DNA of 64,000 nt from Polytrichum commune (lineage: Eukaryota > Streptophyta > Polytrichopsida > Polytrichales > Polytrichaceae): the NCBI GenBank assembly GCA_950295325.1, contig OX485806.1, positions 32,676,001 to 32,740,000 of the forward strand. The letters are read 5' to 3'. The translations under genes and the position numbers were made by a program. Positions within the stretch are counted from its first letter, which is position 1; each line of letters starts with the position of its first letter. Shown here piece after piece: positions 11,006 through 22,039 of this stretch. The notes under the pieces are model-generated. The model was not told the origin of the DNA, did not search any database, and was given only the letters and a program-made list of their open reading frames with translations.

Positions 11006-13950
11006 CGGGGTGGAAACTCTTCTTTCAAAAACAGCTCCTTATTATTCCCTTCTAATGCATCTAAGAGTTTACAATTTGATATTATGTAAAGACAAACAAC
11101 ATGCGTAGAAAGAGAAGAGGACATTGAGAGGAATTCAATGACACCATAACTCTTCGAATCTGGAAAAGATTTGAACCTCCAAAATATATTTTTTAGAACT
11201 TAGTATGAGTACTTTTTCTAATGCAAGGGTCACCATCCATACCCCCAACTTTACATTTCCTTTCTTAGAATTTATAGTTTTTTTCTTCTAAAATTTTGAA
11301 AATTTCTAAGAAAGGTAGCTCCCAGGGGGACATACGATAGGGTTTAGGGTCTAGGCTTTGAGGGTAGCAAGGCTTGGGCTTGCGCTAGTGTTGGTGTTGT
11401 TGTGTGTGACACGTGTGTGAGCAAGGGAAATGGGCAGTTGCTTGAGCAATAAATTGTGTTCCTGATGAGTCTAGATTATGTAGTAATAGACGGATCCCTT
11501 ATTGAAGCATAAACAACATCGACAAAACACTTTTTTTTTGAATCAGCTCATGAAAATAACATGAGATCTTTTAAGTTCTCATAATTCATTATCTCTAACC
11601 ATGATGAAGTTATTCCCAAGTTGTTTCTCTTGTGAAGGTACATAAGAAGATACACCTATGAAGTCAACTCTAAAATTTTACAACTCATGTTCATTAGTCT
11701 TTTTCTCTTGATTTAGGTTTAAACACCTTGTAGATCCTAGTCAAGCCAACCTTCACAAATAAACACTATATGGTATTATAAATGATAATGGTGTCATTGG
11801 CTCATCTATGCTTTTCAAATTGGTACCAAGGAGGTCGGACATGAAGATCTAATCTCATCAATCTGTGATTGCATATCTAGTTCATTTCATATATTACATA
11901 AAAATTAGACTATAACTTTGGATTTGCAAATGAATATCGATTTGCATCTACATTCATGGCCAACGTCGTAATAATCCATCAAATTCTCATATTGAGAATC
12001 TGATAATGTCCAAGTCCAAACTTTATGTGTGCTCTACCTAGCTAAATGATTATAGGTGTATACTAAACACCCATAGAACTCAGGTAACAACTTCAAATGG
12101 ATTGAGCATTTCTAAGTTTCAAGCCATTCTCATGGTAACCAATTTCTCATTTATAACTTCTAAGAATTAGAAGGTTCAGCTCTTTCCTTCAAATCTCTTA
12201 TTATTAACTTATAACAAGCATATTACAAATTTGTGTATTATAAATTTCAGCTTGAATTCCTCTTATTAAGCTGGTGACCCCTGCTTCTTATACAAGTGTT
12301 GCCACCCCAGGGCTTTTCCCCAGCTTGTGCAATTCCATATTGCAGATGGAATTGCACATCAGGGCTCAACAACGCAAACCTCTAAATTCCTGTTCACATT
12401 GATTCAATGGCTACAAACACAGGGCGTCAACAGTTTCAATATTTCGTCTCCCATTTTCAACACTTCCAGGGCCTATTTTCTATAGCTTCCCTGCAATGGC
12501 TGCTCAGGCAAGTTGCTTGCGTTTTGCCCAGAGCATGTGTATTCTTTCCATGAGAAACCAGAAAACAGACAGGCTAAACATCACAATTTATCTCAGCATT
12601 CAAGTAACCAAGACTAATATCACTTTGATTCAACTACATCACAATACAAAAACATTGAAATATAGGGTTATGAGTTTTAAGATTGTATCTTTATTTGCAC
12701 CACATTAATTTTATATTTGTATATATCTTCTCCGATGTTCTACCTTCCCTGAGTTATACCTTCCCTGAGTTATGTGAGCACATTCAGTGAATCGGCTCGT
12801 GAGTCTGCATGGGTAGGTGTTTCCTTGTCATGGCGGCAGGATTGAGGTCCTTCAAGGGAGGTACTTTCCTTGAAGACGATTCACTTTTGTCTCCAAATCT
12901 TGTAGTCTTTGTGTCTCATAGTTTCGGAGATGGCTTGCTTTTTTCTAGTCACAGGATTCAGGTTGCTTTTTGCACTCGTCACAACCCCATATATGGATCA
13001 TTGTCACTGTCACTAGCTCCACCTAACCCGTCAAAAGACGTAGGGTTAAGACCTTCAACCTATCACTTGACATATCACTTTCAAAATGCCCGTCACTTGG
13101 CATGTACAATATCAAAGTACCCAGGTCAACATCTTATCACTAGGAATGTTCAATGCATCCACCTTTGCAGTGGTTTTTGGAGGTTACAACTTACCGAGCT
13201 TGCATTTTACAAGCCTTTGCTTGCTATTCAACGGCGAGCGGGTTCATTTATCAATCATTGTTGATATATTAGTATTGCTTGTATTTGAAGCATAGATAGA
13301 TTTCGGTGTCAATCTTCAGGAAGCACTCAATGGTAAGGAAGATTTTTTCCTACACAAGTTCACGAGTACATTATGTCAATTTCCGTAGAGTAATGGTTAT
13401 AGAGGTCATGGACAACTACATAATAAAAGTGATTTGATTGCATCTTGTTTCAATTTGTACTACTTTTATATGTTGCTGTGATTTATAAAAAAATTGAAAA
13501 TTAGTAGGAGTTTATAAAGCTATTAATTTAAAAAATAGGTGTCAAAAGACATGTTGAAATTTACCCAACCCATCAAGAACCGGTGATGTAAAAATTGGCC
13601 ATCACATGAAAAACAAGACCCTTTGTCTAAAATCAATAGTAACACTATATTCGTTATTTGGAGACTTTTTGTTAATTTTGAGACTATTTAAGGACGTGGC
13701 TTTCACATTTATAGGAATGAAAACACTAAAAATATGCTATGTTCCCAATTTTGGAAACAAATAAGAGACTCAAATGCATGGAACTACACATTAACAATAA
13801 GAAAATGGGATATATGAAAACATTTGCATATGGAAAATCAATATCATATTTATTGAATAGGGGTTGAAGTACAAAATGCAAGTGGAATATCCAATATTAG
13901 GCGAAAGTCCTAGAAACATAATTCCACAACTACATGTATGTTAATATAGC
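11006..13950. other. AT-rich intergenic DNA, no gene recognised
   Basis: Short reading frames without recognisable similarity. A short telomere-like word (TAGGGTTTAGGGTCTAGG) sits at about 11338. Two further fragments of the CTGCTC repeat family lie at about 12290-12400 and 12490-12580. The last part is probably the 3' flank of the minus-strand exons that begin at 13951. Confidence 0.35.
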
Positions 13951-14847
13951 CTATACGTTCGGATCATGATTACGACTCACTACTTTTGCTTTTGCAATAC
14001 TATTATTAGCATTTACGGCCGTTTCACGTTCCTTTGCTTTCATGGCCTCCATGGCTCTAAAGATCTCGGGTCCGCGGCTGTAACCTTGTTTATTTGTTGA
14101 CCCCGAATATGCGCCATTTGCCCATATTTGCCGACCCCCTTCCGAATAAGTGGAATACGAATGCGTTTGGGAAACCGAACGTCTTGCACTCTTCCGTAGG
14201 GCCAAACAACGATCAGACTCGCAAGAAGCTGTCTTCAGTGTTCGCCTATCCAATGACGAAGTCAATGATGCCCGGCCCACATTCGTGTACATTGGGGTCT
14301 GAACAATGACCATAAATATATATAATGAAGTGGGTTAGTATAAGTGGTTACAAGTTACGGATGGAAGTCCGAAAAACCCAAGAAGTTGAAATGCACTAAT
14401 ACACGGAAATCATCAAGGAAAAACTTGAAAATGCCAATAGTTGGGCACCTTCGCCTTTGGGGCGCTGGTTAGAGCTTTTGGGACATCGACGGGTGTAGAT
14501 ACAAGCCCGAGAGGGACGTTCGCAAACGCCGGGACATCAATTTGGGGTTCATCCATGCAAAGGCGTCTGGTCGACCGTGGGTTACGGACGTGCTTCTCAC
14601 TGCGGAGGGGAGATGGAGATGGACTTGGAGAGTAATTGAGTTTTGCAACCTTTGCAGGAGGGCTATCCACGACTCCGTCTTCAAACCCGGAGTCTTTGGA
14701 GTAATCAACAGCAGAGGCAGCATCGACGGCCGAATATTGGAATAGTGAAGGCATTGCAACGTCGCTCATACCAAGGGAAAGGGAGCCGGTGTCTGCCTGA
14801 GATGCAGACATGCCATTGACGACACTTTTGGGTGCTTGGTGAGGCAA
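13951..14847 (-). CDS. Putative exons of an unrecognised Ser/Pro-rich protein
   Basis: Two open blocks, about 14847-14413 and 14303-13951, are each preceded by an acceptor-like AG (TTTGTGTCTTAG and TCATTGTTCAG on the minus strand). The first encodes a disordered Ser/Pro-rich stretch with a short basic patch (SPSPSPSPLRSEK). The second is polar and ends in a Lys/Ala-rich helix-like tail. The donor between them is weak (CAA|GTTTTT). They lie 3' of the HAD-like frame on the same strand and may be additional exons of that gene or a separate gene. No family recognised. Confidence 0.3.
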
Positions 14848-14939
14848 CTAAGACACAAAAATACATTACAAAGATAAGGGGAGAAATGTTAGATATTTAC
14901 ATGGAGAGTCCAAGTACAAACCCAAAATCATCAAAGTTT

Positions 14940-15659
14940 TCATATTAATTTATTGAGTCTAGCGTAGCCGTACAATCTCCTAAATTCCTCATCTTGTGGG
15001 CCTAGAGGCCTATTGCCAATTGGGTTGGAGAGCACAAAATCCGGGACACTTCCGGGGTGATAGGCAAGCCTCCTAATGTAGGGTCCTAGTTCACTCTCTA
15101 GAAAGTTGTCATTTCTATCGCTTTCCCAAGGATCCGGGAATATGCAATTGCCCGGGGGATTGAGAATACTCTTTGCCGGGCTGTCGTCAATGAGGAGTGT
15201 GTTATCCGGGGTGGGCCAACAACCGTGGGGAACCCCCTCCAACATAGGGACGCCCACCCAGAGGTTCTTCCTCAGGACCTTTAAGAATTGAGGCCCACGA
15301 CCTCCTCCGACCTTGGGTACAATATTGCCACTACGGTCATAGAGGTCATCGCAGTGTTCTTGACCGAGAAGCAAGCATGGCATTGCGAGTTCTCGGAAAA
15401 GGAAACCGACGATGGCCTTCGTGTTGTCCATGAGCATAGAGCTCCATATGATGACATGGGCGAAGCCAAGGACCTCACGAAGGAAGCTCCTCAAACCGGG
15501 GCGGGCACGTACAACCTTCTTATTTATGAGAGTATCGAAATGTCCGCCGTAATCCATGTCTTGTGGACTACGGAAGGGCCCCTTGGACGCACTATTCGAG
15601 ATATGTTTGGATTGACAAAGCACCCCATTGAGGTCAAATATTATGAACGGTTTCATCAT
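14940..15659 (-). CDS. HAD-superfamily FCP1/NIF-like protein
   Basis: A 239-residue frame begins MMKPFIIFDLNGVLC. This is the HAD/FCP1-homology motif I with the first Asp kept but Asn in place of the second Asp (D-L-N instead of D-x-D). Downstream are VIIWSSM (motif II-like) and LLIDDSPAK (motif IV, paired Asp), which fit the NIF/SCP phosphatase fold. Losing the second motif I Asp usually weakens or removes phosphatase activity, so catalysis is doubtful. ATG 15659 is the first in frame after a stop near 15725, but an acceptor-like CACAG at about 15708 allows an upstream exon. It lies 3' of the ParB-like gene on the same strand and could be element cargo or a host gene. Confidence 0.6.
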   Translation of the reverse strand: MMKPFIIFDLNGVLCQSKHISNSASKGPFRSPQDMDYGGHFDTLINKKVVRARPGLRSFLREVLGFAHVIIWSSMLMDNTKAIVGFLFRELAMPCLLLGQEHCDDLYDRSGNIVPKVGGGRGPQFLKVLRKNLWVGVPMLEGVPHGCWPTPDNTLLIDDSPAKSILNPPGNCIFPDPWESDRNDNFLESELGPYIRRLAYHPGSVPDFVLSNPIGNRPLGPQDEEFRRLYGYARLNKLI

Positions 15660-16032
15660 GGGCGCGCTTGGTTTTCCCGCGGGGTTGCGACATATCTCCG
15701 ACGGACCCTGTGATGGAACATTCTATCTAGGTAAATGGTACTACTCAAGAAAACCAATTGACAAGCATGGATAAACTCAACACAAATTATAAGGCCAAAA
15801 ATAATCCGAACCATCCAGTTGAAAAATTGGTATTAATGTAATTGGTGATATACATTTGGTGAATAATATACATTGTCGCAAAAAATATCTGTTGAAGTTA
15901 ATGGAATCTATGCTAACAAAATTGTATCCACCCGCCGGGCGAAGTCGAGGATTGAACTCGATAATATACACACGCCACGAAGGAGGCAGACAAGGAAGTT
16001 TTGGACGCGCGTCCGTAACGTGGGAGGCATGC

Positions 16033-19000
16033 TCAAAGGTTGATTACCTCTTCAAGGGCGAGGTCCGCGCCAGCAGTGCCTCCCTCACCTGGCCCCGTCA
16101 TGGGCACAGGATCCGGACGCGCGTCCGCAAAATTGTCCAGATCTTCGACCACCAACAAGGTGTCTCCAGCCGCTTGCGACCCTTGAGTATCCACGTAAGG
16201 CTGATCCTCATCTGTGGAGTCTTGGCTGCCCCGCATATGTACATCTTCATCGCCGATGGGGGCATTGCCTTCATTGACATCTGTCTCGGCGGCACCCGCC
16301 ATGTCACGTGCCGGTATCTCCTCCACTCCTGTAGGATGAGAGGAGGGCTCCTCTGGAGTGGCGACAACAAGGGGAGAGGGCGGGACAATCAACGCGGGGG
16401 CTGGATAAGCATGCTCGGGTATATACACCGCATGGCTACTAGACGGAGGCCGCATGAGAGTGGGGGGCATAGACATGACGGCATCGGGAGCTGTATAGAC
16501 TACAGGGGGTCTTGCCTGCAAGCTCTGCATCAGGCTCATAAATTGTTGACTTTGGGCCAAGAACTGTTGATTTTGGGCCATGAGATCGGCGTGCCTTCGA
16601 GCAGACTCCAACCTAGCTTGCTCCATCTCAGCTTGGATGGCGGCCATCTTTTTGGCGTGCTCCTCGTTAGCTTCTCGAAGCCGTTGGTCAAGCTCTTCCT
16701 TCATTCGCCTCTCCATCTTCTCGTCCAATTCGGACACTGACATCGGCTCTTTCTTCACCTTGCCAGGTTCCGTAGGCAAGGCAGAGATGGCATTGTGAAT
16801 CCTAATCTCATCCTCGTCTTCATCGGAGAGCTCCAAGACCGCGCCTTCAGGGTATTCGTTGTATGGCGTTTTGTTCCTCTTTCGTCGACTCTCACAATAT
16901 AGAGAGATATCAGGCCTCAATATCAACTCCAGCACATCCCTCCCCTCCATAGGGGGTAGATCTGAATGTTGAGATCCCCCTCCAGATGAAGCGGTGCATC
17001 CGCCTTCTGCCGCAAGGTCCACATCCTTCTCGGCCATAACTCCTGGAGCACGAGATGGACCCGCAGTTGAGGGAAATCCAACTCGAGAGGTGGGAGTCCC
17101 AAAAGGTGAGAGAACAGGGGTATGAGGGACCCTTATCGGAGTGAAGTTCATGCGTGCCTCCTGCGCATCCGTGTCGTCTGTTCCCAGCAGGAAAGCTTTT
17201 GGATTAATTGGGTCGCGAACAAGGCCGTGTAAAGACTCCTGTGTGGAGGGTTGCGCTCTTGGGGAACTGGGATCTTGGTCCTCTTCAGGGTCTGTCTCCA
17301 TTCCGGGCATTGCCTCTTCTCTAGAAGAAAGAGGCACAACAGGATGGGGTGTAAGGACGTCTATGATGTCCTGGATATCCATTTTGGAGGCCATTACCCT
17401 GTGAGTATGGGCGTCATCGTAGTCGGAATCCTGCACAAAAGAATTCACCTGCAAGCCAAGCATCTGGACCATAACAAGAAAATTAGATAAGAACAATAGT
17501 GGTGATTGCATATAAATGAGGCTAGATGTCAACACGTTATACGGACGCGCGTCCGTAAAACCACCACTCAAATCTTGGACAATTTTACGGACGCACGGTC
17601 GTAAAATTCACATGCACCTGATACTGGGTTTTTACGGACGTGCGTCCGTAAAATAACTATGCAAAAGATAGGTGGGTTGAAAGACAAACAAATACTCACC
17701 AGTGCTGCATACATAAACTTCGTGCCTCCGAAGACGTTGTAAACTGTCTCACTCATGACAGTTAAAGCCTTCAAGACCCCTATATAAAAGTCCATCCGGA
17801 GCTCGAACGCCGGATAGATTGCATGCATTGTCTCCTCAACAAGCTCCTTGGGATGTGGTGGCGGCAACGAATAGACTTTCCTGAACACCTCGTGTGGTTT
17901 AATGGGCAATCGCCCAGTTGGGGAAGACTTGCGTGTTAAGAAATAAAGCTGCACAGCTCCCACTTGCTTCACCCCCCTTGCCTCTTGAATGAAAGTGATC
18001 CCTTCTGTCTTCGCTGGGATGTAGGTGCTGTGGTACATATCGTATTCGAGGTCCATCGTTGATGTGTACAGATGGACAATGGATGTGGACCTCTCTTGCT
18101 CTACAATCCATAACCACACATGAGGCTCGAAGAGGGCAGGCGAGCGATAGCTCTTGAAGGCTTTTAAGAAGGGCTCGTAGAAGGGTGCTCCCGCAACGTC
18201 TTGCTTCCATGCTCCGGGAATTGCACGAAAATCAAAAATGGCGAAAGGGCAACCCCTGGGGTCATCTCTCACAGAGGCTCTTGAAGCATGGGTGTCCCAT
18301 GCGCCGAACTTCATGCCCTTTGCGACCGTGCAGAATCTTGCAAACCCTCCAAATTTCGCGTTCTTTTTCCTATCGAGAAAGTAAACATACAACCCTGCCT
18401 CCCTCTCGTCGATGGATCCCTTCTTTTCGTTCCTTCTGGATCGTTGGGCAAGGAAGGATGATGCCCCTCTTATCAAAGCTCGCATTGAGAAGTCATTGAT
18501 GTGGTATTCACCCTTCAGCTTCCTCCAATTCTCCCACACGATCTCACCATCACTATTAATGAGGTTGTGGGTGGGTAGCAATTTGCTAATCTCCCTTACA
18601 GCCATGGTCTTCTTCTTTCTGTAATCGCACCATTCCTTAATGTGGTACGTGGATGGCTTCATGTGCTTCGGCCGCTTCAGAAAGATTTTGGGATAGGGCG
18701 GAGTTTCTAGAAGAATGTGTTCTGCTGCCCTGTACAGCTCCGAGTCCATCAATCCTTGGAGGGGACGAAAGAACTCTCGCAGAATTGGTGGTACCTTAAC
18801 TTTTGAGTCGCTCTTGTAGGTGTTCTCCGTATCTGGATTGACAAGGTCGCCGTTGTTGTGGGCATCGAAAAGTCGCAACCATATTGACCACGTCTCTTCT
18901 GTTGCAGTGATGAGCTTGAGTTCGCCTTTTAATTCATGCACTGTTTTCATGCTGCTTGTCTTCATGTCTATACTCGAGAACTTTGTCAATATGGCATTGC

Positions 19001-20429
19001 TGAATGTCTGCAAGAGGCGCGAATTGCAAGAAATCAGAACATTGAATTCAGTACAAATTAAATTCAAATATTTGAATCAGTGGGAGGAGAAGGGCCACAT
19101 TTACGGACGCACGTCCGTAAATCTATTTGAGTAACATACCTGCCATTTTGGGTTCTTCACGACAGCATTATCTCTTTCTTTTGGGGGACATTCGTGCTCC
19201 ACCCACAAGGTCCTCCCAGCCACGATGTTGGCTGCCCATGAAGCCTCGAACTGCCTCACTTTATTCCACTGGTTCATGAAGGCAGATATTGCTATGAGTT
19301 GGTTCGAGTCCTTGGAATGCACGACGAATGCCTTCCAATATCGGATTGTCTCCTTTAATGGGTTTTTCCACTCGTCGTCTTCAAGGAGAGCTTTTGCAGC
19401 CATTACACTATGTTGGCCGTAGACAATGTAGAACTCTCCATTCTTGAGAATCGGCCAATTTTTTTCGTTGACTTCAACGATAGGATCCTTTGGTGTCACA
19501 CAAATGGTTTGCCTGTCAAACTTGGGGTTGTTCATGATGTTGTTCATTTGCCACCATACACCGCTTTCTTCTTTTGCTCTGGTATTCATACTTTCGGTGC
19601 CCTTGTGGCATTTGTAGACGTCTACTTCGAAAGTAAAATACCTGCCAAGGGGCCAGCATCCCTTCGTCTTCTCATCGAACTCTTGGAATATTTTTGTTGA
19701 GAGTTCGGCGTCAGGGCGTTGACCCTTTTTGAGGAGTGGAGCGACAGTCAGTGTAGAGCTGACATCCGGACCCTCTGTTAGTCCAGAGTCCATCTGCGAG
19801 TGAGAGCGTTTACTCGATTGTCTGCTCCCTCTTGATGCACCACTCTGCGAGGGCCTTGAGGATTCCGGCACTGGTTTAGGCACACGCTTGGGTCGTTCAG
19901 GAACGACTTGTTTTTTCTTATCTTTCCCCTTTCTGGCCTCTAGCAAGGCTCCATTTACTCTTGTTACATTGTTCAAGAGTCGTCCAAGCCGCTTACCCGT
20001 CCAAGGTGCATTGCATGCATAGTCTTGGAACTCCGTCTGGAGATTGAAGCAAGCCGCATCTGTACTAGCATTCTCACACTCATTTTTGTTGAAGGGGTGG
20101 TAGGATTCATGCAAAATGAAAGTGACCCGATCTTCTTTCTTCTCAAGGTCTATTACTACATAATCCCCTTGTGCCACTGCACACTCTACTGTCCACGATT
20201 TAAGCTTTATCCACTTCTCAGCTTCATCTATGTCCGTCTTCATTTGATATGCAAATCTAAGCACAAATATTTCTTTCTCGTCCTTTTCTACCAATACTGT
20301 CCAATTATCCACAATTTCATCTTGTGGCTTGTAATGGTCGTTGGGACTTATGTCTTTGATGGCTTCTGGTAGCGGAGGAATGAGAGCTTCTGCGAACATC
20401 TCAATTGCATGTCTCTTTTTAGATGCCAT
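16033..20429 (-). CDS. ParB/sulfiredoxin-motif protein with NLS-like tract and coiled coil
   Basis: Exons 19140-20429, 17700-19007 and 16033-17463 join in phase 0, giving about 1342 residues with no internal stop. Exon 1 contains a basic Ser-rich tract (about residues 190-235, NLS-like), then a segment resembling the ParB/Srx fold: PIVEVN..W.ILKNGEFYIVYGQHSVMAAKALL near residues 315-345, where GQHS..AA corresponds to the G.HR..A core of ParB-type proteins. Exon 2 is well structured but unrecognised. Exon 3 is acidic and Pro-rich with a charged coiled coil (DEKMERRMKEELDQRL onward). Both introns contain copies of the TTACGGACGCGCGTCCGTAA palindrome, and so does the upstream DNA. I infer an element-encoded DNA-binding accessory protein. 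ATG 20429 directly follows an acceptor-like TTTGCAG, so a 5' UTR intron is likely. That exon 3 belongs to this gene is probable, not certain. Confidence 0.6.
17538..17655. repeat. Three palindrome copies inside an intron
   Basis: Three copies of the element palindrome, one perfect and two imperfect, sit at about 17538-17559, 17583-17606 and 17627-17652, inside the intron between exons 2 and 3 of the ParB-like gene. Spacing is about 45 bp. Another copy (centre ACGCACGT) lies at about 19100-19122 in the first intron. Confidence 0.85.
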
Positions 20430-20482
20430 CTGCAAATGATAAGATAGATAAGTTAGAATTCTTGGCAAAAGATATAGATCAT

Positions 20483-20632
20483 ACTTTACGAACGCGCGTT
20501 CGTAAAGTTTTCCAAATTGTCTCAATTACATTTTTGGATCCAAATGAAAAGATACATTTATTCCAAATACGCATAACGCGTATATTATATACTCAAATAT
20601 CTCTATAAGTTACGGACGCGCGTCCGTAAACT
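20483..20632. repeat. Two palindrome copies upstream of the ParB-like gene
   Basis: ACTTTACGAACGCGCGTTCG... (20483-20508) is a variant in which both arms changed in a compensating way, GGAC/GTCC to GAAC/GTTC, so it remains palindromic. A standard copy lies at 20608-20632. They sit between the ATG at 20429 and the 135-bp array. Confidence 0.85.
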
Positions 20633-20688
20633 TCGCAAAGATAGTATGGTGGTAAATATCAATGTATTCAAGTTACGGTTAATATTTT

Positions 20689-21246
20689 TTTGAGAGTCTT
20701 GTTTCACACCTACATTTTTTTGAGAGTCTTGTTTCTCACCTACATATATTTTTGAGAGGCTTGTCTCTCACCTACCCAAAGATCCACAAAGTTTACGGAC
20801 GCGCGTCCGTAAACTTTGAGTATTATAAAGGCTATTTTAATATGCCTAATATTACAATATTTGGCTTCGTTTGCGTAATATATTGTTTGAGAGGCTTGTC
20901 TCTCACCTACCCAAAGATCCACAAAGTTTACGGACGCGCGTCCGTAAACTTTGAGTATTATAAAGGTTATTTTAATATGCCTAATATTACAATATTTGGC
21001 TTCGTTTGCGTAATATGCGGTTTGAGAGTCTTGTTTCTCACCTACACAAAGATCCACAAAGTTTACGGACGCGCGTCCGTAAACTTTGAGTATTATAAAG
21101 GCTATTTTAATATGCCTAATATTACAATATTTGGCTTCGTTTGCGTAATATGTTGTTTGAGAGGCTTGTCTCTCACCTACACAAAGATCCACAAAGTTTA
21201 CGGACGCGCGTCCGTAAACTTTGAGGATTATAAAGGCTATTGTAAT
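20689..21246. repeat. Tandem array, four 135-bp units each carrying a 32-bp perfect palindrome
   Basis: Perfect palindromes extending the core to CAAAG...CTTTG lie at 20787-20818, 20922-20953, 21057-21088 and 21192-21223, exactly 135 bp apart. Each unit also holds TTGAGAGGCTTGTCTCTCACC and a conserved AT-rich stretch (TTAATATGCCTAATATTAC). Partial units (TTGAGAGTCTTGTTTCTCACC-like) precede the array from 20689. It lies upstream of the minus-strand ParB-like gene. Because 135 is a multiple of three, both strands show long artificial reading frames. Confidence 0.95.
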
Positions 21247-22039
21247 GTTTGCGTATTCCAATGTTTTCATTAATGCTCCGTGTTTTTCGGGACTTTACCT
21301 TGTCGTCCAATATGGTTTTGCCCTCCAAATAAGAATGCAATCTTACTTCACTGCAATAGCAAACACTGCACTGTAGATTGACAACATAAGGCACTTTCAG
21401 AACACTGACATGTCCATAACTAAATGATTCTTAGAATGTAGCCATAGACAAAGTACTAAACAAATTCAGAATTCCTTGAAACTGGAATCTCACATTCTCT
21501 CATGCTAACCTTAAGCCCTAAACCACAACAACCCAAAATTGCAATCATACAAAATGCAATTGCAATGTTCTAAAAAACTTACCTTTCTAGAGTGTTTGCT
21601 CCTAAACCACAACTAGCTGCTCTTGCTGCAGCTAATACCAACTGCAAATGAACAATAAAATTGAGTTCAGAAACCTCTAGTAATTCAATGTGCACATGCA
21701 TGATTCAACATTGAGAACTACTCAAAAAAAGTTGCTCATAAATCAGATTCATGCAACACAAGTGAAAGGAAACTATTGATTTGTATGCAAAAAATATAAT
21801 GAACTACATGGTGAAGCTACAACTGAAACCCTAATGAGCAACATCTGAAACACTAATTACCCTTGCAACAACTGAGATCAACAACTGAAAACAACCTAAT
21901 GAGCAGTAGCAAGCAACAATGAGCATCCTAATGATCTAATGAGCAGCAAGCAAGCAAGCAGCAAGCAAAACTTATTAATGAGCTAATGAGCTAATAAGCA
22001 AATGAGCAGCAAACAAGGAGAACTTACTCTAGCTCTGAC
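21247..22039. other. Presumed 5' region of the ParB-like gene, no gene recognised
   Basis: AT-rich DNA without a supported coding frame. It ends in short AGCAAGCAAGCA-type and TAATGAGCTAATGAGC-type simple repeats (about 21895-22010). A diverged palindrome-like word (CTGACGCGCGTCAG) lies at about 22035-22048. Confidence 0.4.

Noticed and set aside
15935-15990. Possible tRNA or SINE B box (GAGTTCAATCCTCGAC, minus strand)
   Set aside because: No A box or foldable stems at the expected distance.
20740-21273. Long overlapping reading frames on both strands (about 175 residues each, repeating GRASVNF)
   Set aside because: They are translations of a 135-bp palindrome-bearing tandem repeat. The period is a multiple of three, so both strands stay open. 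No independent coding evidence.
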